A stretch of 34,815 nt of DNA, taken from the IMG/VR virus record IMGVR_UViG_3300047551_000666, positions 1 through 34,815 of that record. One strand, given 5' to 3'. Under the pieces are notes generated by a model that had not been told where the DNA came from, made no database searches, and worked only from the letters and a program-made list of their open reading frames with translations. Below, in pieces: positions 1-9,063 of this stretch (positions are counted from its first letter, which is position 1; each line of letters opens with the position of its first letter). The DNA is from a virus. Made by a program: the position numbers and the translations under genes.

Positions 1-1
1 C

Positions 2-616
2 AATATACGTGAATATCAGGTTTGGATCAATAAGGGCAGATATCAAGCATATGAGTTAAGTCCATATGATGAAACATTATTGCTTGACGTAGATTATATG
101 GTCAATTCTGATAAATTATTAAAGACCTTTGATACTGGATTAGACTTTTGCTGTCACGACAATACTAGTTTCTTAATGCATCCTGGCGCCGCACAAGAAG
201 TATTGAGTTCATATAGTTTTAAAACTCTTTGGGCTACAGTAGTCATGTTCAGAAAAACAGAACGTGCTAAACAAATTTTTGAATGTTTGAAAATGATACA
301 GGAAAATTATAGTCATTACGCTGACATTCATAGTTTTGTAGCAGGCGTGTATAGAAACGATTACGCACTTACACTTGCATTACGCATAGCAAATGGACAT
401 AGTGTTGCGTCAAATGATATAATACCCTGGGACTTAATACATGTAGGTAAGAATACCACTGTATATAGAAATAGTGATGATCCATACAATACAGAATTTA
501 TAGTAATGTTTGATAACTGGCAACGTGGTAAAATTCGTAAAGAATATGCAATTATTAAAGATTGCGATTTTCACGTAATGAATAAAGATAATTTTGTGGA
601 GTTAATTCGTGAATAA
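2..616 (+). CDS. GT-A-like glycosyltransferase, 5' truncated by the window
   Basis: The reading frame is open from base 2, so the gene starts before the window and only its C-terminal part (about 204 residues) is seen. The first visible methionine-type codon (TTG at 80) lies inside a conserved stretch and is not the start. The segment ETLLLDVDYMVNSDKLL contains a DxD-type motif (D-V-D) at the end of a hydrophobic strand, as in metal-dependent GT-A glycosyltransferases, where it binds the nucleotide-sugar. Downstream come aromatic-rich helices of no recognised family. It overlaps the next gene, also GT-A-like, by 8 bases, so the two are probably translated together. Donor and acceptor cannot be told. 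The glycosyltransferase call rests on the DxD context and resemblance to phage proteins of this type. Confidence 0.6.
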   Translation, partial: NIREYQVWINKGRYQAYELSPYDETLLLDVDYMVNSDKLLKTFDTGLDFCCHDNTSFLMHPGAAQEVLSSYSFKTLWATVVMFRKTERAKQIFECLKMIQENYSHYADIHSFVAGVYRNDYALTLALRIANGHSVASNDIIPWDLIHVGKNTTVYRNSDDPYNTEFIVMFDNWQRGKIRKEYAIIKDCDFHVMNKDNFVELIRE

Positions 617-1403
617 AGGATTTGTAATCTTAGCGCAGAACACTAATAAAGTTGACTATGTACAATGTGCAGAAGTTTTAGGACGTAGCATTAAGCGAAC
701 TATGCCAAATAGTCACGTTACGTTAATCACAGATGAAAAAGTAAAGTCAAAAACATTTGATAACGTAGTTAAATTACCATATGGAGACTTAGCGCCCAAT
801 AGTGATTGGAAACTAGTCAACGACTGGCAAGTATATGAAGCAAGTCCATATGAATACACAATTAAATTAGAAGCAGACTTGTTTATTCCAACATCAATAG
901 ATTATTGGTGGGATGCATTATCAATTAGAGACCTTGTAATTTCTACTACCATCAGAAACTTTAAACAAGAAATATCTGATATACGTGCTTACAGAAAGTT
1001 TATAGATGATAATGGATTACCGAATTGCTACAATGCTATTACATACTTTAAAAAATCAGAATTAGCAGAGAAATTTTTTGCTATTGTCAAAGATGTATTT
1101 GAAAATTGGAAATATTATATTAATATATTAAAGTGTAATGCCGATGAGCCAGTGACAACTGACTGGGCATACGCTATAGCGTCACATATACTAGGCAAAG
1201 AAAATACAACATTGCCTAATTTTGAAGCGATGAGCATGGTTCATATGAAACAATGTATCAATGGCATGCCAACAGAAAATTGGACTGATACACTAGTCTA
1301 TGAGATATTACCGCACACACTACGAGTTAATACAGTACCGCAACAATATCCATTTCACTATCAAATCAAGAATTTTTCTGATAAACTAATGGTGTTAAAA
1401 TGA
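609..1403 (+). CDS. GT-A-like phage glycosyltransferase
   Basis: A 264-residue protein starting at GTG 609, inside the end of the preceding gene. The N-terminus (GFVILAQNT, then a helix with C-A-E-V-L-G-R-S-I-K, then HVTLITDEKV) has the beta-alpha-beta pattern of a nucleotide-sugar binding domain. IKLEADLFIP near residue 90 supplies an E-x-D variant of the DxD metal-binding motif. This layout is that of the GT8-like glycosyltransferases common in marine T4-like phages. It probably transfers a hexose to a protein, glycan or DNA acceptor in the infected cell; the acceptor is unknown. It ends in an ATGA overlap with the next gene, so coupling is likely. Family assignment is fairly sure, substrate is not. 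Confidence 0.65.
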   Translation: MNKGFVILAQNTNKVDYVQCAEVLGRSIKRTMPNSHVTLITDEKVKSKTFDNVVKLPYGDLAPNSDWKLVNDWQVYEASPYEYTIKLEADLFIPTSIDYWWDALSIRDLVISTTIRNFKQEISDIRAYRKFIDDNGLPNCYNAITYFKKSELAEKFFAIVKDVFENWKYYINILKCNADEPVTTDWAYAIASHILGKENTTLPNFEAMSMVHMKQCINGMPTENWTDTLVYEILPHTLRVNTVPQQYPFHYQIKNFSDKLMVLK

Positions 1404-1750
1404 GTGATACTAAAGAAGATTACATTATAATTTGGGAAGCACCCAAAATCGTTCCACCAGAGTTTCGTTTATATTATGACGATGCTGGTAGAGTGATCAC
1501 CTATACATCAGAAAAGTTAGAAGGCACCTACATTCTGATTGACGCAATGACATTTGCGGCTGCAAGACCTGATGTTAGAGTTATAGATGGTAAAATCTCA
1601 ACTGTTCAACCTAATGCAATTATATCTAAGTTGATGCCCGACAATAAAGAAGGGCGTGATTGTGCATTAGAAGATGTTAGTATAGTTGTAGAAAAGAAAG
1701 ACAAAATTAAAAAACAAAAGTGGAAATTAAACACATATGAACTCGGATGA
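1400..1750 (+). CDS. small conserved-looking protein of unknown function
   Basis: A 116-residue protein whose ATG overlaps the stop of the preceding glycosyltransferase (ATGA), with its own end overlapping the next gene by 14 bases. It has no signal peptide or membrane segment. The middle part, with EGTYILIDAMTFAAARPDVR and VIDGKI, reads as a compact beta-rich fold. The C-terminus is charged and lysine-rich. It resembles small hypothetical proteins found between glycosyltransferase genes in marine T4-like phages, but no function is assigned to them. Its tight placement between two GT-like genes suggests an accessory role to one of them; that is inference only. Confidence 0.6.
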   Translation: MSDTKEDYIIIWEAPKIVPPEFRLYYDDAGRVITYTSEKLEGTYILIDAMTFAAARPDVRVIDGKISTVQPNAIISKLMPDNKEGRDCALEDVSIVVEKKDKIKKQKWKLNTYELG

Positions 1751-2690
1751 TATTGTTGACGTTGCAGATTTAGACTGCGTATACCTAAGTTATGATGAGC
1801 CACAAAAAGAAGAATTTTGGCTCAAGATTAAGAACATGGTTCCTTGGGCTAAACGTGTTGACGGTGTTAAAGGTAGCGATGCTGCCCATAAAGCCGCCGG
1901 CGAAGCAAGTGATACTGAACGATTCATTCTTATCGATGGCGACAACATGCCTGATGAAGAATTCTTTAACATTCAATTAGACTTTACTGGTAAGGATCCT
2001 AAATACAAAATAGCACAGTTTCGTTGGAAGGCAGTCAACGCCATTAATGGATTACGTTATGGCAACGGCGGCATGAGTTCTTGGACAAAGACTTATGTTG
2101 CTAATATGAAAACACATGAAAATCAAAAAGAAGGTGATATAACACGTATCGCCGATTTTTGTTTAGATAGTAAAGACAATTTGTATTGGGCTATGTATGA
2201 TTGCTACTCAACGACACATCCTAACTACACACCCTTTCAAGCCTGGCGTGCTGGATTTAGAGAAGGTGTTAAGATGTGCCTAAACAAAGGTGCTGTACCA
2301 ACAGTAGAAGAATTCAAAGAAACTGTGGCAAGCAGAAATCTCAACAACTTAACTATTTGGCAGAATGTCGGCATGGATGTAGAAAATGGTGAGTGGGCTA
2401 TAATGGGAGCCCGTATGGGGACACATATGACAATGCTTACTGACTGGAATCATGCTAATGTACAATGGTTTGACAACTATATTGAAATGTGGGATAAAAT
2501 TAAAAATGAAGATCCGTTAGAATTATCAGAGGCATATGGTATAGATTTAAAAAATAAATTAGGCTTGCCGATGTGTGCATTAGATAGTGACCAAAGTAAA
2601 TTCTTTAAACGTCATTATAATAGTGACAAACATAACTTGGGACCATTGATCACTGAAATGGAAGTTATTCGCAGAATAGAAGGCTGGTAA
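1737..2690 (+). CDS. glycosyltransferase-like protein, related to the C-terminus of the giant repeat protein
   Basis: A 317-residue protein. The N-terminal half reads LDCVYLSYDEP, then a helix, AKRVDGVKG, an alanine-rich helix and RFILIDGDN near residues 62-70. That is the order of a GT-A nucleotide-sugar domain with a D-G-D (DxD) motif. Later segments (AINGLRYGNGG and FQAWRAGFREG) recur in altered form at the C-terminus of the 2599-residue protein at 22941, where D-G-D is not kept. This stand-alone copy therefore looks like the intact enzyme. Reaction and acceptor are unknown. It starts inside the preceding gene and its TAA overlaps the ATG of the first radical SAM gene (TAATG). Confidence 0.55.
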   Translation: MNSDDIVDVADLDCVYLSYDEPQKEEFWLKIKNMVPWAKRVDGVKGSDAAHKAAGEASDTERFILIDGDNMPDEEFFNIQLDFTGKDPKYKIAQFRWKAVNAINGLRYGNGGMSSWTKTYVANMKTHENQKEGDITRIADFCLDSKDNLYWAMYDCYSTTHPNYTPFQAWRAGFREGVKMCLNKGAVPTVEEFKETVASRNLNNLTIWQNVGMDVENGEWAIMGARMGTHMTMLTDWNHANVQWFDNYIEMWDKIKNEDPLELSEAYGIDLKNKLGLPMCALDSDQSKFFKRHYNSDKHNLGPLITEMEVIRRIEGW

Positions 2691-4093
2691 TGTCATACGA
2701 AACAAATAGAATTAAAGACATTAAGGTCGTAGTAGAGCGTGAAGCAGGTTCAACATTTTGTTTAGCAAAATGGCATCACGTTACTATGTACTTGCAATCA
2801 GGTGAGACACATAGTTGTTATCATCCCCGTCCACACAAGATTCCATTAAGTGAGTTGGCAGATAACCCATCGGCGTTACACAATACACAAGAAAAGAAAA
2901 TAGAACGTCAGATGATGCTTGAGGGCAAGAAGCCCGAAGGTTGTCAGTATTGCTGGAACATTGAAGCAATGGGTCCTGACTATATTAGCGACCGTCATAT
3001 ACGTAACGCTAGTATCTTTACTGAAGAACGTTTTGAACAGACAGCAAAGGGACCGTGGGATCAAAACATTAATCCAGAGTACATTGAAATTAACTTTGGT
3101 AATGAATGTAACTTCAAGTGTGGATACTGTCATCCAAAGTATAGCACAAGTTTCTACAAAGAAATTGAGAAGTTTGGTCCTGTAACCAGCGTAAAGAATC
3201 ACCGTTGTGATGTTGATTGGATGAAGTTATATCAACGTGAAGATGATAATCCATATGTAGATGCGTTTTGGGAGTGGTGGCCAGAGATGCGTAAGACATT
3301 GAATATCTTACGTGTAACAGGTGGCGAACCTACATTACATAGTAGCACATGGAGACTGCTAGAACAGATTGATCAGGATCCTATGCCATGGTTAGAACTA
3401 AACATCAATAGTAACTTTGGAACAAAGACTGTATTGTATGAACGTCTTGCTGAAAAGGTAAAGAAACTCACAGATGAAGGCAAGATTCGTAGTTTCAAAA
3501 TGTTCACTAGTATGGATACATGGGGCGAACGTGCTGAATATATACGTACTGGATTAGATTTGACATTGTGGGAAAAGAACTTCCATACATATTTACAGGG
3601 TACTAACAGCCCAGTTACGTTTATGATTACGTTTAATATATTCAGTGTTACAACATTTAAGAGTTTGTTAGAGAAGTTCTTAGAGTGGCGTAAGAATTAT
3701 GGTTGGTATGATGATAAACCAAACGATAAACATCGTGTACGCTTTGATACACCATACTTGCGTGAGCCTATTCAGTATGATATGAATATACTTCCCAAAG
3801 AGCAGTTTATGCCATACATGTATGAGTCATTGAAGTTTATGGAAGAAAACACCGATGACTCACGTCCTGACGCATTTACTACAATTGAATATGAAAAGTT
3901 CAAACGTGTAGTAGATTACATGGCTGAAACACATTACAGCGAAGATAAATTAATAGAAGGACGCAGAGATTTCTATAACTGGTTCAACGAGTTAGATGAC
4001 CGTAGAGAAACAGATATGCTTTCTGTGTTCCCCGAAATGATGGATTTTTATAGATTATGTCAGGAAACAAACAGGACAAACCCACTTTCTTAA
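2690..4093 (+). CDS. radical SAM protein with N-terminal cysteine module
   Basis: A 467-residue radical SAM enzyme. C140-x3-C144-x2-C147 (NECNFKCGYC) ligates the 4Fe-4S cluster that cleaves S-adenosylmethionine, and VTGGEPTLH supplies the GGE motif that contacts the SAM amino group. In front of the core lie C24, C43, C85 and C88, the spacing of a SPASM/twitch-like auxiliary cluster module. This places it with the N-terminal-twitch radical SAM proteins, but it is the most divergent of the five here: it has a single Cys at 43 where the others have Cys-Cys, and lacks their C-P-W motif. The substrate is unknown. It overlaps the next gene by 37 bases. Arginine codons are almost all CGT, unlike the glycosyltransferase genes at 10025 and 15160. 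Confidence 0.85.
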   Translation: MSYETNRIKDIKVVVEREAGSTFCLAKWHHVTMYLQSGETHSCYHPRPHKIPLSELADNPSALHNTQEKKIERQMMLEGKKPEGCQYCWNIEAMGPDYISDRHIRNASIFTEERFEQTAKGPWDQNINPEYIEINFGNECNFKCGYCHPKYSTSFYKEIEKFGPVTSVKNHRCDVDWMKLYQREDDNPYVDAFWEWWPEMRKTLNILRVTGGEPTLHSSTWRLLEQIDQDPMPWLELNINSNFGTKTVLYERLAEKVKKLTDEGKIRSFKMFTSMDTWGERAEYIRTGLDLTLWEKNFHTYLQGTNSPVTFMITFNIFSVTTFKSLLEKFLEWRKNYGWYDDKPNDKHRVRFDTPYLREPIQYDMNILPKEQFMPYMYESLKFMEENTDDSRPDAFTTIEYEKFKRVVDYMAETHYSEDKLIEGRRDFYNWFNELDDRRETDMLSVFPEMMDFYRLCQETNRTNPLS

Positions 4094-5349
4094 GAAGGTT
4101 GCTACTAGAAAAGAGCGACACTTTTTGCATAGTGCCTTGGACGCACTTACATACGACACCTACGGGTATTGCCGCTCCTTGCTGTATCGCTGAGAGTTGT
4201 GCTACTGAGGATGGTGTTGGCGATGCTAAGAAACAGGGTTTGATGGAGTTAGTCAACAGTCCAAAGATGAATCAATTACGATTGGACATGTTAAAGGGTG
4301 TAAAGAATAACGAATGCAACAAATGCCATAAGCACGAAGAGCAGGGTATCAAAAGTTTCCGTCAAATGATTAATGACGAAATGGGTAATTATTTTGAGGA
4401 AGCCATTGAAACTACAAACTTAGATGATGGTTCATTGTCTGAGTTTAAGATGCGTTACTTTGATATACGATTCAGTAACATTTGTAATTTCAAATGTCGT
4501 ACATGCGGGTCAGCATTCAGCACTCAGTGGGAACAAGAAGATTTAAAGAATAATGTATGGTATGCTAAAGTTCACCCTAAAAATGATAACAAAGCATTTT
4601 TGAATGATGTTATTGAACAGATTGATCATATGGAAACTGCATACTTTGCAGGCGGTGAACCATTAATAACAGAAGAACATTACATCTTATTAGAAGAAAT
4701 GATTAAACGTAAACGCACTAATATTAAGTTGCGTTACAATACCAATATGAGTAACTTGAAGTTTAAAGATAAGGATTTATTGTCATTATGGAAAAACTTT
4801 AAGAGTGGTGTAAACATCTATGCTAGCATCGACCATGTTGGTGAACGTGCAGAATATATCAGACACGGCACTGATTGGGGCGTAGTAGAAACTAATTTCT
4901 TAAACGCTAAGAAACAAAACTTTATTACAATTCAGATTAACACGGTATTAAGTGTATTCAACTATCTTACAATATTTGATTTCTACAAGTATTTGATAGA
5001 TAAAAAATTGTATTCAGCAAAGGATAGCATTTACACTGTATATAACATGTCTACCCCTGAGCATTTAACATGTCACATATTGCCACCTGACTATAAAGAA
5101 CGTGGCAATGTAAGCATGCAACAAGCAATTCAATACATGCATTCACATGGGTTTGGTCAAGATAAGATTAAACAATTGTCAGATACTACTCAGTGGGTGT
5201 TCTCACAAAATACATGGGATGCACAAAAGGCTAAATTTAGAGAAGAGGTGTCACGTTTGGATAGAATTAGAAGTGAAGATTTCACTAAGGTATTTCCTGA
5301 GATAGGTAATCTATTAAGACCAGATAGAGTAAAATTATGGCCGGTATAA
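4057..5349 (+). CDS. N-terminal twitch radical SAM protein
   Basis: A 430-residue radical SAM enzyme. The N-terminal module has FCIVPW (C24), PCC (C42, C43) and CNKC (C87, C90), the pattern of a SPASM/twitch auxiliary iron-sulfur domain. The core follows with C143-x3-C147-x2-C150 (ICNFKCRTC) and GGEP near 199-202. SPASM domains normally follow the core, so the order is reversed; this is a known family feature, common in phages. ATG 4057 lies 37 bases inside the previous gene without a clear ribosome binding site. A TTG at 4099 would match the start of the paralogues better. The shared RFSNICNFKCRTCGS core shows that this gene and the next two arose by duplication. Substrate unknown. Confidence 0.87.
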   Translation: MSGNKQDKPTFLRRLLLEKSDTFCIVPWTHLHTTPTGIAAPCCIAESCATEDGVGDAKKQGLMELVNSPKMNQLRLDMLKGVKNNECNKCHKHEEQGIKSFRQMINDEMGNYFEEAIETTNLDDGSLSEFKMRYFDIRFSNICNFKCRTCGSAFSTQWEQEDLKNNVWYAKVHPKNDNKAFLNDVIEQIDHMETAYFAGGEPLITEEHYILLEEMIKRKRTNIKLRYNTNMSNLKFKDKDLLSLWKNFKSGVNIYASIDHVGERAEYIRHGTDWGVVETNFLNAKKQNFITIQINTVLSVFNYLTIFDFYKYLIDKKLYSAKDSIYTVYNMSTPEHLTCHILPPDYKERGNVSMQQAIQYMHSHGFGQDKIKQLSDTTQWVFSQNTWDAQKAKFREEVSRLDRIRSEDFTKVFPEIGNLLRPDRVKLWPV

Positions 5350-6563
5350 AAGATAAAGATTACTACTTAAAAGAAAGTAAAACATTTTGCATGTTCCCTT
5401 GGATGCATTTATATGCAAGCCCACGTGGAGATGTATATCCTTGTTGCACAACGACACAGACACAAAAGTTGGGTAATGCAAAAGAAAAAACATTAAAAGA
5501 AATATTCAACTCTGAGCAAACTAAAAAACTACGACTGGATATGTTGAGTGACACGCCTAACGAAATGTGTAATGGTTGCTATAAGATGGAAGAGAACTCT
5601 CCAAATAGTTATAGAAATTATAGCAAAGATATATTTGGCAAGTACTTTGATGATGTTGTTACACAGACATGGAGTGATGGATCAGTAGATGAATTCAAAA
5701 TGCGTATGATTGACATACGTTTTAGTAATATCTGCAACTTTGCATGCCGCACGTGTGGTAGTGAGTGTAGCAGTCAGTTTGCAGCCGAAGAACGTAAGTT
5801 AGGTAAGCATGACTTTATCGTGTTACACGTTGATGATGGTAAGGGTAAGGTGCTTGAAGAAGTATTAGAGCATTTGGATCATGCTGACATGGTTTACTTT
5901 GCGGGTGGCGAGCCACTGATTACTGATGAACATTATATTATACTAGAAGAAATAATTAAACGTGGTAGAACAGATATCAAGTTACGTTATAATACCAACG
6001 CTAGTAATATACATTTCAAAGGCAGAAACTTAATTGACTTATGGAATAAGTTTAGTCACATCGAAGTAGCATGTAGCATAGATCATTTTGGTGAACGTGC
6101 CGAACTTATACGTCATGGTACTGATTGGGGTGTAGTAGAAAGCAACTTACTGCAATTTAGAAAAATGCGTCAGGTATTGTTTAGTGTAAGCACCGTACTA
6201 AGTGTGTTTAACTACTTAACTATACATGACTTCTATAACTATCTGATACAAAAGAATATCATATTTAAAGAAGATACAAATCACTATCTTTGTTTAACAG
6301 CCAATCCTAGTTTCTATTGTGCAACTACATTACCTCAGTCATTGAAAGAGGGTATGCAACCAAACATAGAACAGTTTTGTGACAACTGGAAGCAGTTTGA
6401 ATTGATAACCAAACAGGTTCGTTATGCTATCAACTTTGCAAACAGCGCACATACTTGGGAAGAAAACAAATATGACTTTATCAAGTATAGTTGGTTACGT
6501 GATAGATTACGAGGTGAAGATTTGCTTAAGGTATTTCCTGAATTGGCATTATTAATTATATGA
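5337..6563 (+). CDS. N-terminal twitch radical SAM protein
   Basis: A 408-residue paralogue of its neighbours. Auxiliary-module cysteines are C18 (FCMFPW), C36-C37 (YPCC) and C78/C81 (CNGC). The radical SAM triad is C133-x3-C137-x2-C140 (ICNFACRTC) and GGEP lies near 190-193. An extra cysteine, C144 (GSECSSQF), follows the triad; the gene at 7792 has one at the equivalent place, while those at 4057 and 6560 have Ala-Phe or Glu-Phe there. It shares the segment VDDGxGKVLEEVL with the gene at 6560, so those two are the closest pair. It starts 13 bases inside the previous gene and ends in an ATGA overlap. Substrate unknown. Confidence 0.87.
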   Translation: MAGIKDKDYYLKESKTFCMFPWMHLYASPRGDVYPCCTTTQTQKLGNAKEKTLKEIFNSEQTKKLRLDMLSDTPNEMCNGCYKMEENSPNSYRNYSKDIFGKYFDDVVTQTWSDGSVDEFKMRMIDIRFSNICNFACRTCGSECSSQFAAEERKLGKHDFIVLHVDDGKGKVLEEVLEHLDHADMVYFAGGEPLITDEHYIILEEIIKRGRTDIKLRYNTNASNIHFKGRNLIDLWNKFSHIEVACSIDHFGERAELIRHGTDWGVVESNLLQFRKMRQVLFSVSTVLSVFNYLTIHDFYNYLIQKNIIFKEDTNHYLCLTANPSFYCATTLPQSLKEGMQPNIEQFCDNWKQFELITKQVRYAINFANSAHTWEENKYDFIKYSWLRDRLRGEDLLKVFPELALLII

Positions 6564-7789
6564 ACAAAGACTTCTTATTAAACGAAAGTAAAACATTTTG
6601 CATGTTTCCTTGGGTGCATTTGAATGCTACTCCTAAGGGAGATGTATACCCTTGCTGTAGTAATGACTATACTAAACCAGTTGGTAATACTAAAGAGCAT
6701 ACACTAAAGCAAATCTTTAACAGTCCAAAGATGAAAGAATTACGTTTAGATATGCTAAACGAACGTAAGAATAATATTTGCGATTTCTGTTACAAGCACG
6801 AAGAAGCGGGCCCGCATAGTTTTAGAAACTACAGCAAAGAGCATTTTGCAAAGTACTTTGACGAAGTTGTTCCAACTACTAAAGAAGATGGAACAGTAGA
6901 CGAATTTAAAATGCGTTACTTTGATATTCGCTTTAGTAATATCTGTAACTTCAAATGTCGCACATGTGGTAGCGAGTTCAGCAGTCAATGGGGTGCTGAA
7001 ATGCAAAAGAACTTTGATCCAAAACATCCTGTTGTCATTCACGTAGATGATGGCAATGGCAAAGTATTGGAAGAAGTATTAACACATATTGAACACATTG
7101 ATCTAGCCTACTTTGCAGGAGGCGAGCCACTCATCACTGATGAACATTACACAATGCTTGAAGAGATGATTCGTTTGGGTAGAACTGATATCACATTGCG
7201 ATATAATACAAACGCAAGCAATATCAAATACAAAAAGCATGACATATTAGACTTATGGAAGCATTTTAAAAAGATTGAACTAAGTTGCAGTATTGACCAT
7301 TACGGTGAACGTGCTGAATGGTTGCGTAAGGGAACTGATTGGGGTAAAGTAGAAAGTAACTTGCTTACTTTTAGAGAACTTGACTATATCAGTTTCCAAA
7401 TGAATACTGTGTTTAGTATTTTTAACTACCCTACAATAGGAGAATTTTATCAGTACCTTAAAGAGAAAAATATCGTTCGTAGAGAAGATTGGTATCATTC
7501 ATTGTACTTGGCTGTTCATCCTTCTTATTATTGCGCTAAGTCATTACCTAAAGAATTAAAGGGCCCTGCTGCCGAAAGTGCATTGAAATGGGCTGATAAT
7601 AATGACGGTGATGGAACTAGCCTGTCACGACTAGTGCGTGATGCAGTAAACTTTGCTAGTGATAGGGATCAATGGAGCGAGGTGCGTGAAAGTTTCTTAA
7701 TGCATACCGGTTCAATCGATAGAATACGTGAAGAAAACTTCTGGGAAGTGTTCCCCGAATTAAATAAATTACAAGACTTGTTGGAGTGA
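6560..7789 (+). CDS. N-terminal twitch radical SAM protein
   Basis: A 409-residue paralogue, closest to the gene at 5337. The auxiliary module has C14 (FCMFPW), C32-C33 (YPCC) and C74/C77 (CDFC). The core triad is C129-x3-C133-x2-C136 and GGEP is near 187-190. The start is an ATGA overlap with the previous stop, and the downstream stop overlaps the next gene's Shine-Dalgarno region, so the whole radical SAM run is translationally coupled. Tandem retention of several intact copies, each with all cluster ligands, suggests that they act on different positions or substrates and are not decaying duplicates; that is inference. Confidence 0.87.
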   Translation: MNKDFLLNESKTFCMFPWVHLNATPKGDVYPCCSNDYTKPVGNTKEHTLKQIFNSPKMKELRLDMLNERKNNICDFCYKHEEAGPHSFRNYSKEHFAKYFDEVVPTTKEDGTVDEFKMRYFDIRFSNICNFKCRTCGSEFSSQWGAEMQKNFDPKHPVVIHVDDGNGKVLEEVLTHIEHIDLAYFAGGEPLITDEHYTMLEEMIRLGRTDITLRYNTNASNIKYKKHDILDLWKHFKKIELSCSIDHYGERAEWLRKGTDWGKVESNLLTFRELDYISFQMNTVFSIFNYPTIGEFYQYLKEKNIVRREDWYHSLYLAVHPSYYCAKSLPKELKGPAAESALKWADNNDGDGTSLSRLVRDAVNFASDRDQWSEVRESFLMHTGSIDRIREENFWEVFPELNKLQDLLE

Positions 7790-7791
7790 CA

Positions 7792-9063
7792 ATGGAAAAG
7801 GAAGTTGTAAAAAATCTAGTAGAAAATGGCAAACATTTTTGTGTATTGCCCTGGGTGCATTTTCATGCATGGCCAGATAAGCGTGTATTGCCCTGCTGTG
7901 TAGCAGACAGTAACATGCCTGTCGGAGAAATCAAATCAGACGAATCAATTATTCAGATGATGAATAGTGAAGAATACAAAAAGATGCGTTTGGCTATGAT
8001 GAACGATGAGTATGTTGAGGCATGCAAACGTTGCTATGACTTAGAACTTATGGGTACTTGGACTATGCGTCAAAGTCACAATAAGCGCAAGGGTCTAGAT
8101 TATGTAGATTATATCGTTGACAATACTAACGATGATGGCAGTCTCAAAGAGTTTGAGATGAAGTACATGGACATACGTTTCAGTAATCTATGTAACATGA
8201 AATGTCGCAGTTGTGGACCTAGTTGCTCAAGTCAGTGGGCGCAAGAGTTTATGGACAATCGTGGGGAAGAGATGTTTAAGAAGTATTTCCCTAATCAAAA
8301 GATTGTTATTAACAACAACGAAGACCAACAGTTTATGGCTAAACTAAAGCCATACTTACGTGACGTAACAGAAGTTTATTTCGCAGGTGGCGAAATTATC
8401 ATTACCCCTGAACACTATGAGTGTTTAGATTATTGGGTAGAGAACGATTTGTGCGACCAAGTTGAATTAACTTATACAACAAACTTTAGTAGTTTGAAAT
8501 ATAAGAAAGATGTTGACTTGATTGCTTATTGGAAAAAGTTCCCACAACTTAAAATATGGGCTAGTTTAGATGCTCATGGTGAAGTTGCAGAGTGCATTAG
8601 AAAAGGCACCGATTGGGATAGGATCGTCAGGAATATCAAAGAAGTAAAAGAGCAAGTACCTCATGCTCAGTTTCAGATCACTCCAACAATTTCCATCTGG
8701 AACGTCTTTGATTTTCCTGACTTTTTTGATTACATGGTTGATAACGGCTTTATCGATACTAAGAGTAGCCCAAGATTCAATCTTGCTACTAACCCATGGT
8801 ATGCTAATATCATGATATTACCTAAGCACGTTAAGCGTAGACTAGTCGAATTGTATCGTGTATATCAAGAAAGGTATAAAGACAACATTGATATCTATAA
8901 TGGTTTCAAAATGATCATTTATAATCTTAGTGTTGGAGATGAGAACAAGGGTGGTATATTAGAATTTAAACAATTCAATGATGAATTAGATCAGTTCCGT
9001 GATGAAAAGTTTGAAGACCTTGTTCCAGAAATTAAAGAGGTGTATGAGTGGGCAGCAAGTTAA
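7792..9063 (+). CDS. N-terminal twitch radical SAM protein, divergent copy
   Basis: A 423-residue protein from ATG 7792. This start is preferred over GTG 7786 because GGAG at 7783-7786 sits at the right distance from it. The auxiliary module has C17 (FCVLPW), C35-C36 (LPCC) and C78/C81 (CKRC). The core triad is C134-x3-C138-x2-C141 (LCNMKCRSC), followed by an extra cysteine at 145. The usual GGEP is GGEI here (YFAGGEIII), the only member of the tandem set without the proline. The C-terminal third differs more from the other copies, suggesting a different substrate. It overlaps the next radical SAM gene by 16 bases. Confidence 0.86.
   Translation: MEKEVVKNLVENGKHFCVLPWVHFHAWPDKRVLPCCVADSNMPVGEIKSDESIIQMMNSEEYKKMRLAMMNDEYVEACKRCYDLELMGTWTMRQSHNKRKGLDYVDYIVDNTNDDGSLKEFEMKYMDIRFSNLCNMKCRSCGPSCSSQWAQEFMDNRGEEMFKKYFPNQKIVINNNEDQQFMAKLKPYLRDVTEVYFAGGEIIITPEHYECLDYWVENDLCDQVELTYTTNFSSLKYKKDVDLIAYWKKFPQLKIWASLDAHGEVAECIRKGTDWDRIVRNIKEVKEQVPHAQFQITPTISIWNVFDFPDFFDYMVDNGFIDTKSSPRFNLATNPWYANIMILPKHVKRRLVELYRVYQERYKDNIDIYNGFKMIIYNLSVGDENKGGILEFKQFNDELDQFRDEKFEDLVPEIKEVYEWAAS

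Noticed and set aside
80-82. TTG as the start of the first gene
   Set aside because: The frame is open to base 2 and the conserved strand before the DxD motif begins upstream, so the gene is simply cut by the window edge.
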